From: Nematostella vectensis
Lineage: Eukaryota; Cnidaria; Anthozoa; Actiniaria; Edwardsiidae
Direction: 5' to 3'
Assembly (NCBI RefSeq): GCF_932526225.1
Contig: NC_064035.1
Coordinates: 7,191,501-7,255,500 of the forward strand
Length of the DNA: 64,000 bases
The notes under the pieces are model-generated. The model was not told the DNA's origin and ran no database searches. It saw nothing but the letters and a program-made list of their open reading frames with translations. A program made the position numbers and the translations under genes. Position 1 is the first letter of the stretch; the number at the start of each line of letters is the position of its first letter. Positions 12,600-23,494 of the stretch are shown piece after piece.

Positions 12600-13025
12600 T
12601 GGGTCTAGTCCCAGCTTCGGCTTGGGCGCCCCGGGTTATTCAGGCCTTGGCACGTTTGCATCCTCTCTGAGAGGTCTGCAAATCTCGCTCGACTCAACAC
12701 TGGATTCGTGTTGGGGCGGTTATTCCACCTCTCTCTCACTGCCCTAGCAGTGTCGTGTTGGGGATGGCAAGCCCCCCCACCCCCCCCCCCCCTCAGCCCC
12801 AGTGCTGTTGTATTGGGATGGGTAAGCCCCAACTCCTCCCTCTAAGCCCCAGCAGTACAGCATCTGTGGTGGATCTAGGCCCTAGAATGCCATGAGGTGT
12901 GGCCTTACACATAACTGCGTTGCCTGTACGGGAGCATTGTCATATATATATATATATCTAATCTAGCTATAGACCACACTGTACGCAACTTATTTACTCA
13001 AGAACCCCCCCCCCCCCCCCCCCAC
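12600..13025. repeat. C-rich low-complexity sequence with poly-C tracts
   Basis: Two AAGCCCC-type imperfect repeats with C tracts near 12770-12792, and a longer C tract near 13005-13023. A short TA run lies at about 12940-12956. No gene is seen. Confidence 0.7.
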
Positions 13026-13137
13026 CTACCCACACACAAACACCTTGTGACAATCCAGCTCCTATCTAAATGTTCAGTGTGCTACCTGTTACTGTAATTC
13101 AGTTCTTGACTGCGAGTGGAATGGTAAATATACATAC

Positions 13138-13797
13138 ATTTATTATTGTTATTGCAATTGCTATTATCATTGCTATTGCTTGCTACGGTTATTGTTATTG
13201 CTATGATTATGGCTATTACTATTATAATGGCTATTGCTATTGTTATTGCTATCATTATTGCTAGTGCTATTGTCAACTATTGTCATTGCTATTGCTATTA
13301 TTATTATTACTATTGCTATTGTTATTGTCACTGCTATTATTATTGCTAGTGCTATTGTTATTGCTATTATTTTGCTATGGCTATTGTTCTTGCTATTGCT
13401 ATTTCTATTGTTATGGCTATTATCATTGCTACTGCTATAATCATTGCTATCTTTATTGGTAGTGCTATTGCTTGCTACTGTTATGTTATTGCTATTGTTA
13501 TCGCTATTGCTATTATTATTGCTATTGTTATTGCTAATATTATTGCCATTTCTATTGCTATTTCTAGGGCTCCTGCTATTGCTATTATATTACTATCGCT
13601 ATTGTCATTGCTATTATTATTGCTATTGTTACTGCTATTGCTATTATTATTGCTTTTACTGATGGCTATTGCTCTTGTTCTTGCTATCGCCATTATTGCT
13701 ATTGCTATGATTATTGCTACTGCTATCGTTATTGCTGTTGCTATTATTAGTGCTATTGCTATTGTTTATTATTATTATTATTATTTTTATTATTATT
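13138..13797 (+). repeat. ATTGCT/ATTATT hexanucleotide array
   Basis: About 660 bp of interspersed ATTGCT, ATTATT and variants on one strand. Long leucine- or isoleucine/alanine-rich open frames in all phases are a consequence of the 6-bp period, not coding. Confidence 0.95.
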
Positions 13798-15090
13798 GTG
13801 GCCCTTGCGGCCTAGTTGCGGCTCTAGTGGCCTATTTGCGGCCATAGTGGCCTAATTGCGGCCCTTGGTGGCCTATAGTTGCGGCCCTGGTGGCCTAGTT
13901 GCGGCCATTGGTGGGCTATAGTTGCGGCCCTTGCGGCCTTTAGTTGCGGCCCTTGCGGCCTATAGTTGCGGCCCCTGCGGCCTTTAGTTGCCGCCCTTGC
14001 GCCCTATAGTTGCCGCCCTTGCGCCCTATAGTTGCGGCCCTTGGTGGCCTAGTTGCGGCCCTTGGTGGCCTAGTTGCGGCCCTTGGTGGCCTATAGTTGC
14101 GGCCCCTGTGGCCTATAGTTGCGGCCCTTGCGGCCTTTAGTTGCGGCCTATAGTTGCGGCCCTTGCGGCTATAGTTGCGGCCCTTGGTGGCCCATTGTTG
14201 CGGCCCTTGAGGCCTTTAGTTGCGGCCCTTGTGGCCTATAGCTGGGGCCATTGGTGGCCTATAGTTGCGGCCCTTGGTGGCCTAGTTACGGCCCTTGGTG
14301 GCCTATAGTTGCGGCCCTTGGTGGCCTAGTTGCGACCCTTGGTGGCCTACAGTCGCGGCCCTTGCGGCCTATAGTTGCAGCCCTTGGTGGCCTATAGTTG
14401 CGGCTCTTGCGGTCTATAGTTGCGGCCCCTTGCGGCCTAGTTGTGGCCCTCGTGGCCTAGTTGCGGCCCCTTGTGGCCTAGTTGCGGCCTATTAACGCCC
14501 CTGTTGGTCTAGTTGCGGCGCTTGGTGGCCTAGTGGCGGCGCTTTGTGGCCTAGTGGCAGCCCTTGGTGGCCTAGTTGCGGCCCTTGGTGGCCACGTTGC
14601 GGCCCTGGTGGCCTAGTTGCGCCCCTTGCGGCCTTGGTGCGCCCATTGCGGCCCTAGTGGCATTGTTGCGGTCCCTTGCGGCATAGTTGCGGCGCTGTTG
14701 GCCTAGTTGCGGCCCTGGTGCCCTAGTTACGGCCCTGGTGCCCTAGTTACGGCCGTGTTGGCCTAGTTGCGGCCCTTGGTGGCCTATAGTAGCGGCCCTT
14801 GCGGCCTAGTTGCGGCCCTGGTGCCCTAGTTACGGCCGTGTTGTCCTAGTTGCGGCCCTAGTGGCCTAGTTGCGGCCCTGGTGCCCTAGTTACGGCCGTG
14901 TTGGCCTAGTTACGGCCCTGGTGCCCTAGTTACGGCCGTGTTGGCCTAGTCGAGGCCCTTGGTGGCCTTGTTGCGGCCCTGGTGGCCTAGTTGCGGCCCT
15001 TGGTGGCCTTGTTGCGGCCCTGGTGGCCTTGTGGCGGCCCTTGGTGGCCTTTGCGGCCCCCGTGGCCGTTGCCTTTGAGGCCCTCGTGGT
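13797..15090 (+). repeat. GTTGCGGCCCTTGGTGGCCTA minisatellite
   Basis: About 1.3 kb of 20-25 bp units, GC-rich and abruptly different from the AT-rich array before it. Each unit carries two GGCC palindromes. Variants cluster: a group with GGTGCCCTAGTTACGGCCG lies at about 14710-14940, which suggests local block amplification. Confidence 0.95.
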
Positions 15091-15189
15091 CTTTGCGTCC
15101 CTCGCGGCCTTTGCCTTTGCAGCTCTCGCGCCTTTGCCTAGGCGCTCCTGGCGGCCTTTGCTTATGCGTCTCTCAGCCCTTATTGCGTT

Positions 15190-15900
15190 GCCTAAATGGC
15201 TGATGAGGTCTTGCCCTCAGCCCTAATTGCGTTGCGTTGCCGAAAGGCTGATGAGGTTTTGCCCTCAGCCCTAATTGCGTTGCGTTGCCTGAAAAGCTGA
15301 TGAGGTTTTGCCCTCAGCCCTAATTGCGTTGCGTTGCCGAAAGGCTGATGAGGTTTTGCCCTCAGCCCTAATTGCGTTGCGTTGCCTGAAAAGCTGATGA
15401 GGTTTTGCCCTCAGCCCTAATTGCGTTGCGTTGCCGAAAGGCTGATGAGGTTTTGCCTTCAGCCCAAATTGCGTTGCGTTGCCGAAAGGCTGATGAGGTT
15501 TTGCCCTCAGCCCTAATTGCGTTGCGTTGCCTGAAAAGCTGATGAGGTTGTGCCCTCAATCCCAATCGCGTTGCGTTGCCTGATAGACGGATGAGGTGTC
15601 GCCCTCATCCCCTATTGCATTGCGTTGCCTGAAAGGCTGATGAGGTTTTGCCCTCAGCCCTAATTGCGTTGCGTTGCCTGAAAAGCTGATGAGGTTTTGC
15701 CCTCAGCCCAAATTGCGTTGCGTTGCCGAAAGGCTGATGAGGTTTTGCCCTCAGCCCTAATTGCGTTGCGTTGCCTGAAAAGCTGATGAGGTTGTGCCCT
15801 CAATCCCAATCGCGTTGCGTTGCCTGATAGACGGATGAGGTGTCGCCCTTATCCCCTATTGCATTGCGTTGCCAGAAAGGCTGATGTGGTTTTTTTTCTG
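15190..15900 (+). repeat. 48-bp satellite with a TGAGG/CCTCA hairpin
   Basis: About 14 units of 48-49 bp containing CTGATGAGGTTTTGCCCTCA then GCGTTGCGTTGCC. TGAGG and CCTCA can pair within each unit. Two unit types alternate (GCCGAAAGGC, itself a GNRA-tetraloop hairpin, and GCCTGAAAAGC), indicating a two-unit higher-order repeat over much of the array. Confidence 0.93.
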
Positions 15901-17230
15901 CCCTCGGCCCTAATGGCGTTGCCTGCGGATGAGATTTGCCCTTATGGCGTTGCGTTCCCGGGAATGCCTATAAGGTTCGCCACAAGCCCTAATTGCGTTG
16001 CCTGGAATATTTAGGAGGTTTGCCATTAGTCCTAAGTGTGTTTCATTTGCCCTCCCCTTATTTGCGTTGCGTTGCCTGAAATGCTATGAAGTTCACTCTC
16101 AGTCCCAAACACGTTTACGCGCTCACGCGAGCTATGCCCCGGGTTTTTATAGGTCCGCACTAAGCCCCATTTAGCGCGACTAGGCCAGCGACACCAAACC
16201 GCTTTTGCTGATCCATTGAGCCCATGCCGTGTATTGCCTTGGGGGCTAAGCGAGGTTTGCCTTCATTCTCAAGCGCGCTCACGCGAGCTGTGCTGCGGGG
16301 TTCGCTAGGTCCGCCCTAAGCCCCCAAAACTGCCGCGCTTATGCGGGCGTCACTGCCGTACTTGTTGATCCATAGGTAGACCTAGCTAGGCGCATGCAAG
16401 CCATGTATTGCCGGATGGCTAATTGAGGTTCACCCTCAGTCCAGCTCTCAGCGCTCACGCGAGCTGTGCTGCGGGGTTAGTTAGGTCTGCACTGAGCCCT
16501 ATCTAGCGCTCCGCGAGCGACACCGCCAGGTCTGTTGGTCCATGTGCATCCTACGCATGGGTCATGCAAGCCGTGCATTGCCAGGGAGTTGATAAGGTTT
16601 GACCTCTTCTTGACTGCTTTCAGGCGGCTACGCGAGCTATGAGCTTACTTGATTGACACCGCCTCCGGAGTTTGTTGGTCCTATTCAGAGCGCTCATGTT
16701 AGCACGGCTCGCGCGCTTGTGCTAGCTATACTGCCGGGTTGGTGTGGTACGCACTAGTTCAAGCTATCGCGCTCATGTGACCACCCCTCTACGCCCCATC
16801 CTAGCTTGCTCATAGGAACTAGCGCGTCCAAGCTAGCGCGTCCACGGGAGCTTCTGTTGGGGTGTGTTTTGTCTGGGCTAAGCCCTAGCTAACACGTGTT
16901 ATGCTTACACCGTATCGGCTGGCAGTAATCGGCGCCTGGTTGAGTGGCTAGTGCCTGGCTACTACTGCGGGTTTCATGGCCGCAGCCGGCTTCTCGTTCA
17001 TCAAAAGGTGGCATCGTCAGGTTGTTCTTCGAGCACAAACATTTTGCGGTCCAGTGGTGCTTGTCAGTGTTTGGGGTCAGGAGGCACCAGTCTCTCCGTT
17101 CCTCAGTCCCTCCTTTTCAAGCACCCTTTGGCGGGGAGCTGTGGCCTGGAGGCCTGGCTCCTCGGGTGCGCTTGGTTAGGCGGTTACCAAGCTATCCGAT
17201 ACCTGACCCCAAACTTATCAGACGATGAGT
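15900..17230 (+). repeat. Diverged 160-185 bp satellite derived in part from the 48-bp unit
   Basis: GCGCTCACGCGAGCT-type cores recur near 16110, 16270, 16455 and (diverged) 16630. Each is followed by GGTCCGC-like and preceded by a stretch resembling the 48-bp unit (ATTGCC..GGCTAA..GAGGTTTGCC..). The array decays rightward into sequence without obvious periodicity by about 16800. No gene is seen. Confidence 0.75.
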
Positions 17231-17285
17231 TTAAAGTTTAAAGGAAAAAATTTCAAAAAACAGAAGATTGTCAAAGTTTTTTCGT

Positions 17286-17313
17286 AGGGCAATACGGATT
17301 TCCGTAATGCCCT
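17286..17313. repeat. Near-perfect inverted repeat (hairpin)
   Basis: AGGGCAATACGGA faces TCCGTAATGCCCT with a very short loop, one mismatch in 12-13 pairs. It lies in the spacer just before the next repeat cluster. Confidence 0.8.
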
Positions 17314-17400
17314 CAGAGACGGGCAATACGGGAATGTCACGACTACAAATTAGCCAATCACGGCGGACGTAGTATCGTAGCCATATAACAAAATTACTTA

Positions 17401-17520
17401 CTACTAGTAAACCAAATCTCGGGGCGAGTTGTCGTTTTTGCTTTACGCCCGTAATTTCTTGGTACTAATAAACCAAATCTCGGGGCGAGTTGTCGTTTTT
17501 GCTTTACGCCCCGTAATTTA
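17401..17520 (+). repeat. Two units of the CGGGGCGAGTTGTCG repeat, right side of satellite domain
   Basis: Same unit as at 12.0-12.2 kb, including the AATAAACCAAATCTC spacer and the TTTGCTTTACGCCC block. Confidence 0.9.
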
Positions 17521-17534
17521 TATCGGTATTATAT

Positions 17535-17623
17535 ATATGTTATTTACCAGCTGGGAGGTCCGTATCGTGAAATACCGTGACCGAGGTCTTGAAAATACGA
17601 CCCTTAGCTGGTAAATAACATAT
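17535..17623. repeat. Inverted repeat with 18-bp perfect arms
   Basis: ATATGTTATTTACCAGCT at 17535-17552 is the exact reverse complement of 17606-17623, with a 53-bp loop containing GGTCCGTATCGTGAAATACC. It probably marks a small mobile-element end or fold-back unit inserted next to the repeat cluster. Confidence 0.85.
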
Positions 17624-18399
17624 TTATTTTTTTCCTCAATAGAATTTCCAACGTTTACCTTACGGGCTTACGGTTGCACGAGGCGAGGTATCGCTTCTGA
17701 CTTTCGTCGATGTTCGTGAAGATTTTGTTCGCTCATGATCATTCAATAAACTCCATTTTGTATTTCCACGCAACGCTTTAAATCCTCCAGAAATACAGAA
17801 CCTCCAAAGAAGAAATTCTCTGAGTTTTGACCAACAATTTTGTAAAATAATTTAGTCCAGATTGATACGTCGTTCTCAACTCGAATTGATCGTAGAAATG
17901 TCTTCTTTCGCTGTAAATCCTCCACAGACGATAATCTTATCGTCACGGGAAGTTATTCACTAAATAACTTCCCTTGAATGTGGATACGTTTAAGCTGGTT
18001 ATGCAGGTAGATTACTAGAGTGATTTGTCGTTTTTCTTCGTATGAAGAGACGATTTTCTGCTTTTTTTAACCCAAATAAACTTTAAGCAAACTTGAAAGT
18101 CGCGCGCGTTGCAAAATCATTATGGCGGGAAATTGTCAAAACACAGGGAGTTTGAAGCCGATTTTTCGTAAAGTCAATGATTCTAGATAATATAACAAAT
18201 AAAATGCCGTTTTAAGGTAAAGATCTATAACTTCGGGAGTAAAAATCCAGTTTTCGATGGTCATTTTACAAATCAACTTACTATTTCTAGCTTTGGAGGT
18301 GAGCGGGCCGGTATCGCGGGGTCCGGATCGTAGGATTCCGGACCTCACGAGAGCCAATCAGAACGCGCGATTTGATGGAAACCGGACCCCGAAAAAAAA

Positions 18400-18865
18400 A
18401 TTACTTATTACTAGTAAACAAAATCTCTGGGCGAGTTGTCGTTTTTGCTTTACGCCCCGTAATTTATATCGGTATTATAATTACTTAGTACTAGTGAAGC
18501 AAATCTCGGGGCGAGTTGTCGTTTTTGCTTTACGCCCGTAATTTATATCGGTATTATAATTACTTAGTACTAGTGAAGCAAATCTCGGGGCGAGTTGTCG
18601 TTTTTGCTTTACGCCCCGTAATTTATATCGGTATTATAATAACTTAGTACTAGTAAAGCAAATCTCGGGGCGAGTTGTCGTTTTTCCTCCCCCCCCCCCT
18701 CCCCCCCTTAATTTCTTGGTACTAATAAACCAAATCTCGGGGCGAGTTGTCGTTTTTGCTTTACGCCCCGTAATTTCATTTAATAGCATAGTTATTATTA
18801 TACTAGTAAACCAAAAGTCGGGGCAAGTTGTTAGATTGCTTTTTCGCCCCGAAATTTTGTTTACT
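18400..18865 (+). repeat. Six units of the CGGGGCGAGTTGTCG repeat with an 80-bp period
   Basis: Same core as above, but most units carry an extra ATATCGGTATTATAATTACTT segment with ACTAGT, lengthening the period from about 61 to about 80 bp. One unit is interrupted by a C-rich tract near 18690-18710; the last unit is diverged. Confidence 0.9.
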
Positions 18866-20150
18866 AGTATGTTTTTTTTTTTCTATAAAATTTGAAAATT
18901 CTATAAAATTTCAAAATAATACCACTAAACTTTTTCGACCCCCAATTTCATTTACTAACTAGTAAGTTAATTTTCTATCTTAGCTAATATATGAATTCCC
19001 GTCAACAGTCCATTCCTTAGCGTATTATTGCTGCGACGCAGGAGCAGCACACTAATCTTGACATCGCTTTTTTAAACTCTCTTTTAAAACTCTCTATTTT
19101 GCCGACTTATTTTGAGCCGGGTCGAAAGCGTACCATTCGTACCAGCACACGTGCCATGGTCGCGTCCCCCGAAGTCGATCGAGATCTCGACAAAATTGGA
19201 CACTAAACAAGCAAAACGAGCATCCTAACTCAATGCCTAAATACTCTAGCTCACTTGGCTATGGACTGTACGGCGTTTGGGAAAACATATCAGTTCAAAA
19301 CAATGACCCAATGCCTTCTAGTAATTGCTGAAGAGCATGCAACAAGTTTTAGCAAACCCAAGTGATGCTAAAAATTGAAAAACACCTTGACAGAAAAGCT
19401 AATACTGTAAAACAATGAAAACAGATTATTATATCGTTTTGTTCATAAATCCAGGCTGTTGTGTTGTTTTAAAAACTGACCAAATAGGACGGGGAGGAAA
19501 TGGATAAGCAAAAAAAAAAAATCCCTACCAATCATGACTCTGAATTAAAAATAGAGACTAATATATTGCCAAATTCTCTAACAATTAGCCTACCTTACGT
19601 TTATTGGTATTTTTAGCGAAGAAAAACTCAGTGCGATACGATAAGCTGCCGCCATCTTTGTGTTTGTTTCAAAATAACAGAAACAAGAGGGAGTAGCAGG
19701 GGTAAGACCACCGGTGCAAGGAATTAAACAATCCCAAATAAAATTTAAGATTGTGCCCATTGCCAGAAATATTGAACCCCGCGCATGCGCGCTAATAACC
19801 AGAAGTTGGACTAACGGCTTTCAAGAAACAACGAAGTTTGTTAAGAAATGACTTACGCGTAACCAACGAATTTTTAACCGTATCCGAATGTGAAAATGAA
19901 AAAACCTGCATCGGAATCGTATTTTTCAAAGATTTAACATAACAGATATAGAATAATGTTCGACACATAATGAAAAAATAGTTCGGTTTTGTAGGTTTTA
20001 AAAATAGCGTTTTCATTGTGTTGTTCGCTAAATGCATCTGAATAAAATAACGTAAATTTGTCTCAGACACCCTTGAAATAAAACCTAGCACTCAGTAATA
20101 ACATCTCTTGGCTCAAAACCTGCATCGGAATCATAATAAAGACATGTTTA
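18866..20150. other. Intergenic, no gene recognised
   Basis: AT-rich with no recognisable domain. A GCGCATGCGCGC palindrome lies at about 19781-19792. CCTGCATCGGAATC occurs at about 19907 and again at about 20119, a short local duplication. Confidence 0.45.
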
Positions 20151-20153
20151 CCT

Positions 20154-20299
20154 TGAGTCTTCATCGAGAAGATTGTCTTTACCGCTTCATCGTAATTCGG
20201 TTTTTGCGATATAAAACGCATGATCTCCCTTGAAGTTTTGTTCGTAGTTTCCTGGCATTCGAATGATAAATCGAACGCTTGTCGAGAAAGTTGAAGCAT
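20154..20299 (-). CDS. Possible first exon of a small unrecognised gene
   Basis: An ATG-initiated frame of about 48 codons (starting MLQLSRQAFDL) runs to a plausible donor (AAG followed by GTAAAC). It lies divergently about 310 bp from the plus-strand gene starting at 20608, so the spacer could be a shared promoter. I recognise no domain and could not find a convincing second exon. Treat as tentative. Confidence 0.25.
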
Positions 20300-20607
20300 T
20301 TTATCGCGCGCCTTCTCTTTGAAAACTGGCTGTTGATGTTGCTACGAATTGTCTAAGACTGCCGGGAGCCCTGTATTGCTAAAGGCCGTTCCTCTCCAGG
20401 CTTTATCTGTCAATCATTTTGAAATTTAGCGGGAATTTCATTGGCGGGTAGTTCATGAATGAAGTTGTAGTTTCATCGTAGTACGCGCGTAGTAAAAAAA
20501 TACTACGCAATGTTTACAGTTTATAATGACTGAGTAATCAAAGAAATGGCGACATAACGAGAAAACAAAAACACCAGTCCGGTAGGTTTTCATCCAGGCA
20601 ACACACT

Positions 20608-21613
20608 ATGTCGAATATATTACAAAGGACGGATCCATTCTTCGCGTTTTTACTGACGGAAAGTGACTCCAGGTACGAGCACAAGCAACGCCTTGCAGAA
20701 AACGATGTCATCGGTTATATAACTTTGCCGCGACCCCTCCTTGCTGGCTGGTATTTAATCAAAATGAAGGACATTCGGTACATCGACCTGCTAAACAAGT
20801 CTATAGGGGCCACTCTGAAGATCAGCTCAGAAAGCGTCTTACTTGAAAAAAAGATTTGACGATCTATGCAGGAGAAGTTCGGCACAGAAAAAGAAACTAA
20901 ACCGACGGGGATCGGTGAAACAGCGCTTGGACTTTTGCACCAGCGCTTGCAAAGTCCGACTCTTGAGGAAAGAAGTTGTAGAAATAAAGGATTTGGTGGA
21001 AGAACGAGTCGAGGAAACTTCTTCCATTGCAGAACGTGATGAACTAGTTACAGCCTTGAAAAAAGAGGTGCAACGGCTCAAGGGTAATAATGACTCCTTG
21101 AGACAGCAAATTAGGCACTTGAAGAGGGAAACATGCGATGCAAATGTGGGGACTCCCATCCCTGAATTAAAGACCGAACAAAGTAAAAACCGAAAAATAA
21201 AAATACTAAAAAATAAAGCAGAGAAAGCACTTGCATTTGTAGAATTGTTTGGCTTAGAGCTTGATTTTCTCCAAGTAACTGACTCTGTCAATGAGAAAAA
21301 CTACAATCTGGACTTGTCAACAGCATGTCAAGGTGGATCCAAAACAACAGGCCAGAATGCCCAATACCTGTCACTTAATGAAAAGGACAAAGCCACTGTA
21401 GAAAGTGTTCTATTTTTGATGGACAAATTTGGTGTTGGGGATGATTTTATCCAAAAGGTGTCAAGAATAGTCGATGGCTTCCCTAGAGGCTATATCATAA
21501 AACAGTGTCGCTCAGAGCTCAATAAACAATGCAACATCAGGCCCACTCCAGGACAAGTTCCAGGAGCCCAGTTCTCTTTCAAGGAGAGACTGGTAGAGCA
21601 AATCAAGAGTCTG
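20608..21613 (+). pseudogene. Coiled-coil family gene exon, frame broken at an A7 tract
   Basis: Two open frames that look like one protein. 20608-20859 starts at an ATG with a TDPFFAFLLTES motif; the second, from about 20843, continues with a basic segment, a heptad-rich coiled coil (residues around VEERVEE, LKKEVQRLKG, DSLRQQIRHLK), and a C-terminal segment with FLMDKFGVGDDFIQ and PGQVPGAQFSFKE. They are joined at AAAAAAA (about 20847-20853), where removing one A would fuse them. The exon ends at a good donor (CTG then GTGAGT, 21614). From memory it resembles a multicopy family of unknown function in coral and anemone gene sets, perhaps transposon-associated; that is not verified. Alternatives: a sequencing error, a real pseudogene, or recoding. 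No downstream exon was found. Confidence 0.55.
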
Positions 21614-21667
21614 GTGAGTTGTTAGTAATTTGAATCAGGATTCATGTACAAAAATGTATTAAGAAAT

Positions 21668-21705
21668 GATACCCCCCCCCCCCCCCCACACACACACACA
21701 CACCC
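21668..21705 (+). repeat. Poly-C followed by CA dinucleotide repeat
   Basis: About 17 C then a run of CA/CAC units, in the presumed intron or 3' flank of the coiled-coil gene. Confidence 0.9.
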
Positions 21706-22036
21706 CAGGAAACAACAATGCAACAACAAATCACACCCCAGAAAACATCAATGCAACAACAAATCTTGATTTGTACATACAGTACAGTAATGATATTTAC
21801 AAAAATAAGCATATGCACTCATGATATTTACTAGATAATCTGGTTGCTGGAAATATAAGCTGAATGCTATAAATCATAAATACCCAAGTTAAAATAGAAG
21901 TGGTATCCCAATTCTTTTAACAGAGAGCACAGGGAGAAACTCCCTCGTCCCTATGTCAAACGAAATGCCCAATATTGGGAAGAGGAAATTAAGATAAAGC
22001 GAAGACGAGGGAACACAAATTAAGGCTCTACTAACT

Positions 22037-22282
22037 TTATTTGTCACCAAGTGCAATTTTAACGAAAGAAATTGTTACTTTCTCTTGAAAAGCCCTAGGT
22101 AATAAAACTGGCAGGGGTTGTCTGGAGTATTTCTTTGTTGTAAAGCTAACAAAGCTTCTAACCTTCATGGGATAAAATACTTTGATCCCCTGTCCATGCA
22201 TGTCAGCCAGCTGATCCCAGCCCTTTGGAAAATATGTGTCAGGGAACTGATCTCTTTCGAGATAATGCCAATCTAAAAACAT
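22037..22282 (-). CDS. Probable continuation of the chromodomain gene in another frame
   Basis: An 81-codon frame with balanced composition (FLDWHYLERDQFPDTYF then PKGWDQLADMHGQG) overlaps the end of exon 3 of the chromodomain gene. Only about 20 bp separate the previous frame from a TTTTATTTCAG, too short for an intron, so a one-base loss in the AGGGGAG tract is the simplest join. It has no recognised domain. Confidence 0.35.
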   Translation of the reverse strand: MFLDWHYLERDQFPDTYFPKGWDQLADMHGQGIKVFYPMKVRSFVSFTTKKYSRQPLPVLLPRAFQEKVTISFVKIALGDK

Positions 22283-23031
22283 CTCCCCTGAAATAAAAGG
22301 TTACTGGTAACCTTGACCTAGATTTCAAAAGCACTTCAACCTCAGCTCGAAAGACTGCGACATTGGAATGAAGGACACCTCCATCAGGCATAGGTGGGGA
22401 GTAGAACAAGCTGAAAGACAAATACACAAGAGGATTTAAGTAAAGCATCTGAAAATAATTCTGAGCTAGATTTTAGGCAATTTTCTATTGTGGATCTGTT
22501 ACATATGCAACTTGCCTAATATTTATTATTCTGTAGTCTCAATTTGTTTTTTAAATTTGGAAACTAATAGGTGAAAAAGCCCTAGTGGTAAATAGTAGGT
22601 CCGCATCCCAGTAAAGTTGAGCTTCGGAAGCTTCTGACGTACCGGACACACTCGGACGTCATGTTTTCGACAGGTTTCCATGTTGCATCGTAGGGAGAGA
22701 AGCCCTTCCATAAAACGAGGTATTCATGCTGATTATCAGAATGCAGAGTAGTATATTTTTATCTGCAATATCGTAAATAGCAAGAAGCCATCGGGGGCAA
22801 CGGACCCCAACAAAAAATACGATGACACGAGGCCGGGAGCGATGTGACCTGTAAGTTAAACTTTGTCAAACTCACCTTGCCTTCTGTGGTCTTGCGCTCT
22901 AAGACAAGCCGATCAACTTCCCAAAGCCGACCTTTACCTTGAATTCGTTTCAAAGGTCGATCGCAAAAAAGATCAACGGAAGAGATCGAATTAAGCGTAC
23001 GATAAAAACCCTTCTCTCGTCTAGCCGCCAT
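22239..23031 (-). CDS. Small chromodomain protein, 3 exons, suspect 3' end
   Basis: Exons (minus): 23031-22876, 22728-22643, 22410-22239, with GT-AG boundaries and matching phases (0, then 2). Exon 1 starts at an ATG (MAARREKGFY) and ends in LWEVDRLVLERKTTEGK; exon 2 continues HEYLVLWKGFSPYDATWKP. Together these make a typical chromodomain: the V-D/E-R-x start, the YLVLWKGF strand and the TW-x-P-x-E-N-M end. Chromodomains bind methylated lysine on histone tails or other peptides. Exon 3 adds LFYSPPMPDGGVLHSN and stops after 137 residues in total. A longer, more protein-like frame overlaps its end (see 22037-22282), so a 1-bp indel may have truncated it. Host gene or chromodomain borrowed from a mobile element: undecided. 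Confidence 0.6.
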
Positions 23032-23494
23032 TTTTTCACGGGTCTAAGACCCGTGATTTGTGGATTTCGGGAACCAATCAAATGCGCGCAAATACAATGG
23101 ATATGCAAAATAGGAAAAGCTCGGCCCAACTCCCGTTTTGGTTCAATATTTCTGGCCATGCAGCTATTCAAATCTCGATAACAAAAAAAAACGCCTAAAG
23201 GTAAACTTCTCTTGCTATTTTTAAAAATTTCTAGCTTAGCTGCAATCAGCGACAAAACTGTTGAAAATTTTAGCGCTTCAAATGCAGTTTCAGATGGAAA
23301 TCTTAATTACGTAGCATAGTGACTTTGATATCTTCCCCTCCCCATCCCAACCCCCTCTCCCCCAAATCAATGTTGGATTCTTACTGACAACCCTAGACAG
23401 CAACTTTGAATGGGGGAAGGGGGATATGAGTAATAAAAAGTTCCCATATTGTAAATTATTTCAGTAAGACTACTTTTTAGATGTCATTTTCAAC

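Noticed and set aside
13138-13847. Leucine- and isoleucine-rich open frames
   Set aside because: Generated by the ATTGCT/ATTATT array in every phase; no unique sequence.
15190-15900. CTGATGA and GAAA in each 48-bp unit, resembling a hammerhead ribozyme core
   Set aside because: The segment between CTGATGA and GAAA cannot form a proper stem II closed next to both motifs, and GAAA is followed only two or three bases later by the next CTGATGA, leaving no room for stems III and I. The motif match is coincidental.
19763-23156. 17-bp inverted match (GCCAGAAATATTGAACC) as ends of a 3.4-kb transposon
   Set aside because: Similarity stops exactly at 17 bp on both sides and a match of that length is plausible by chance in 64 kb. 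No target duplication.
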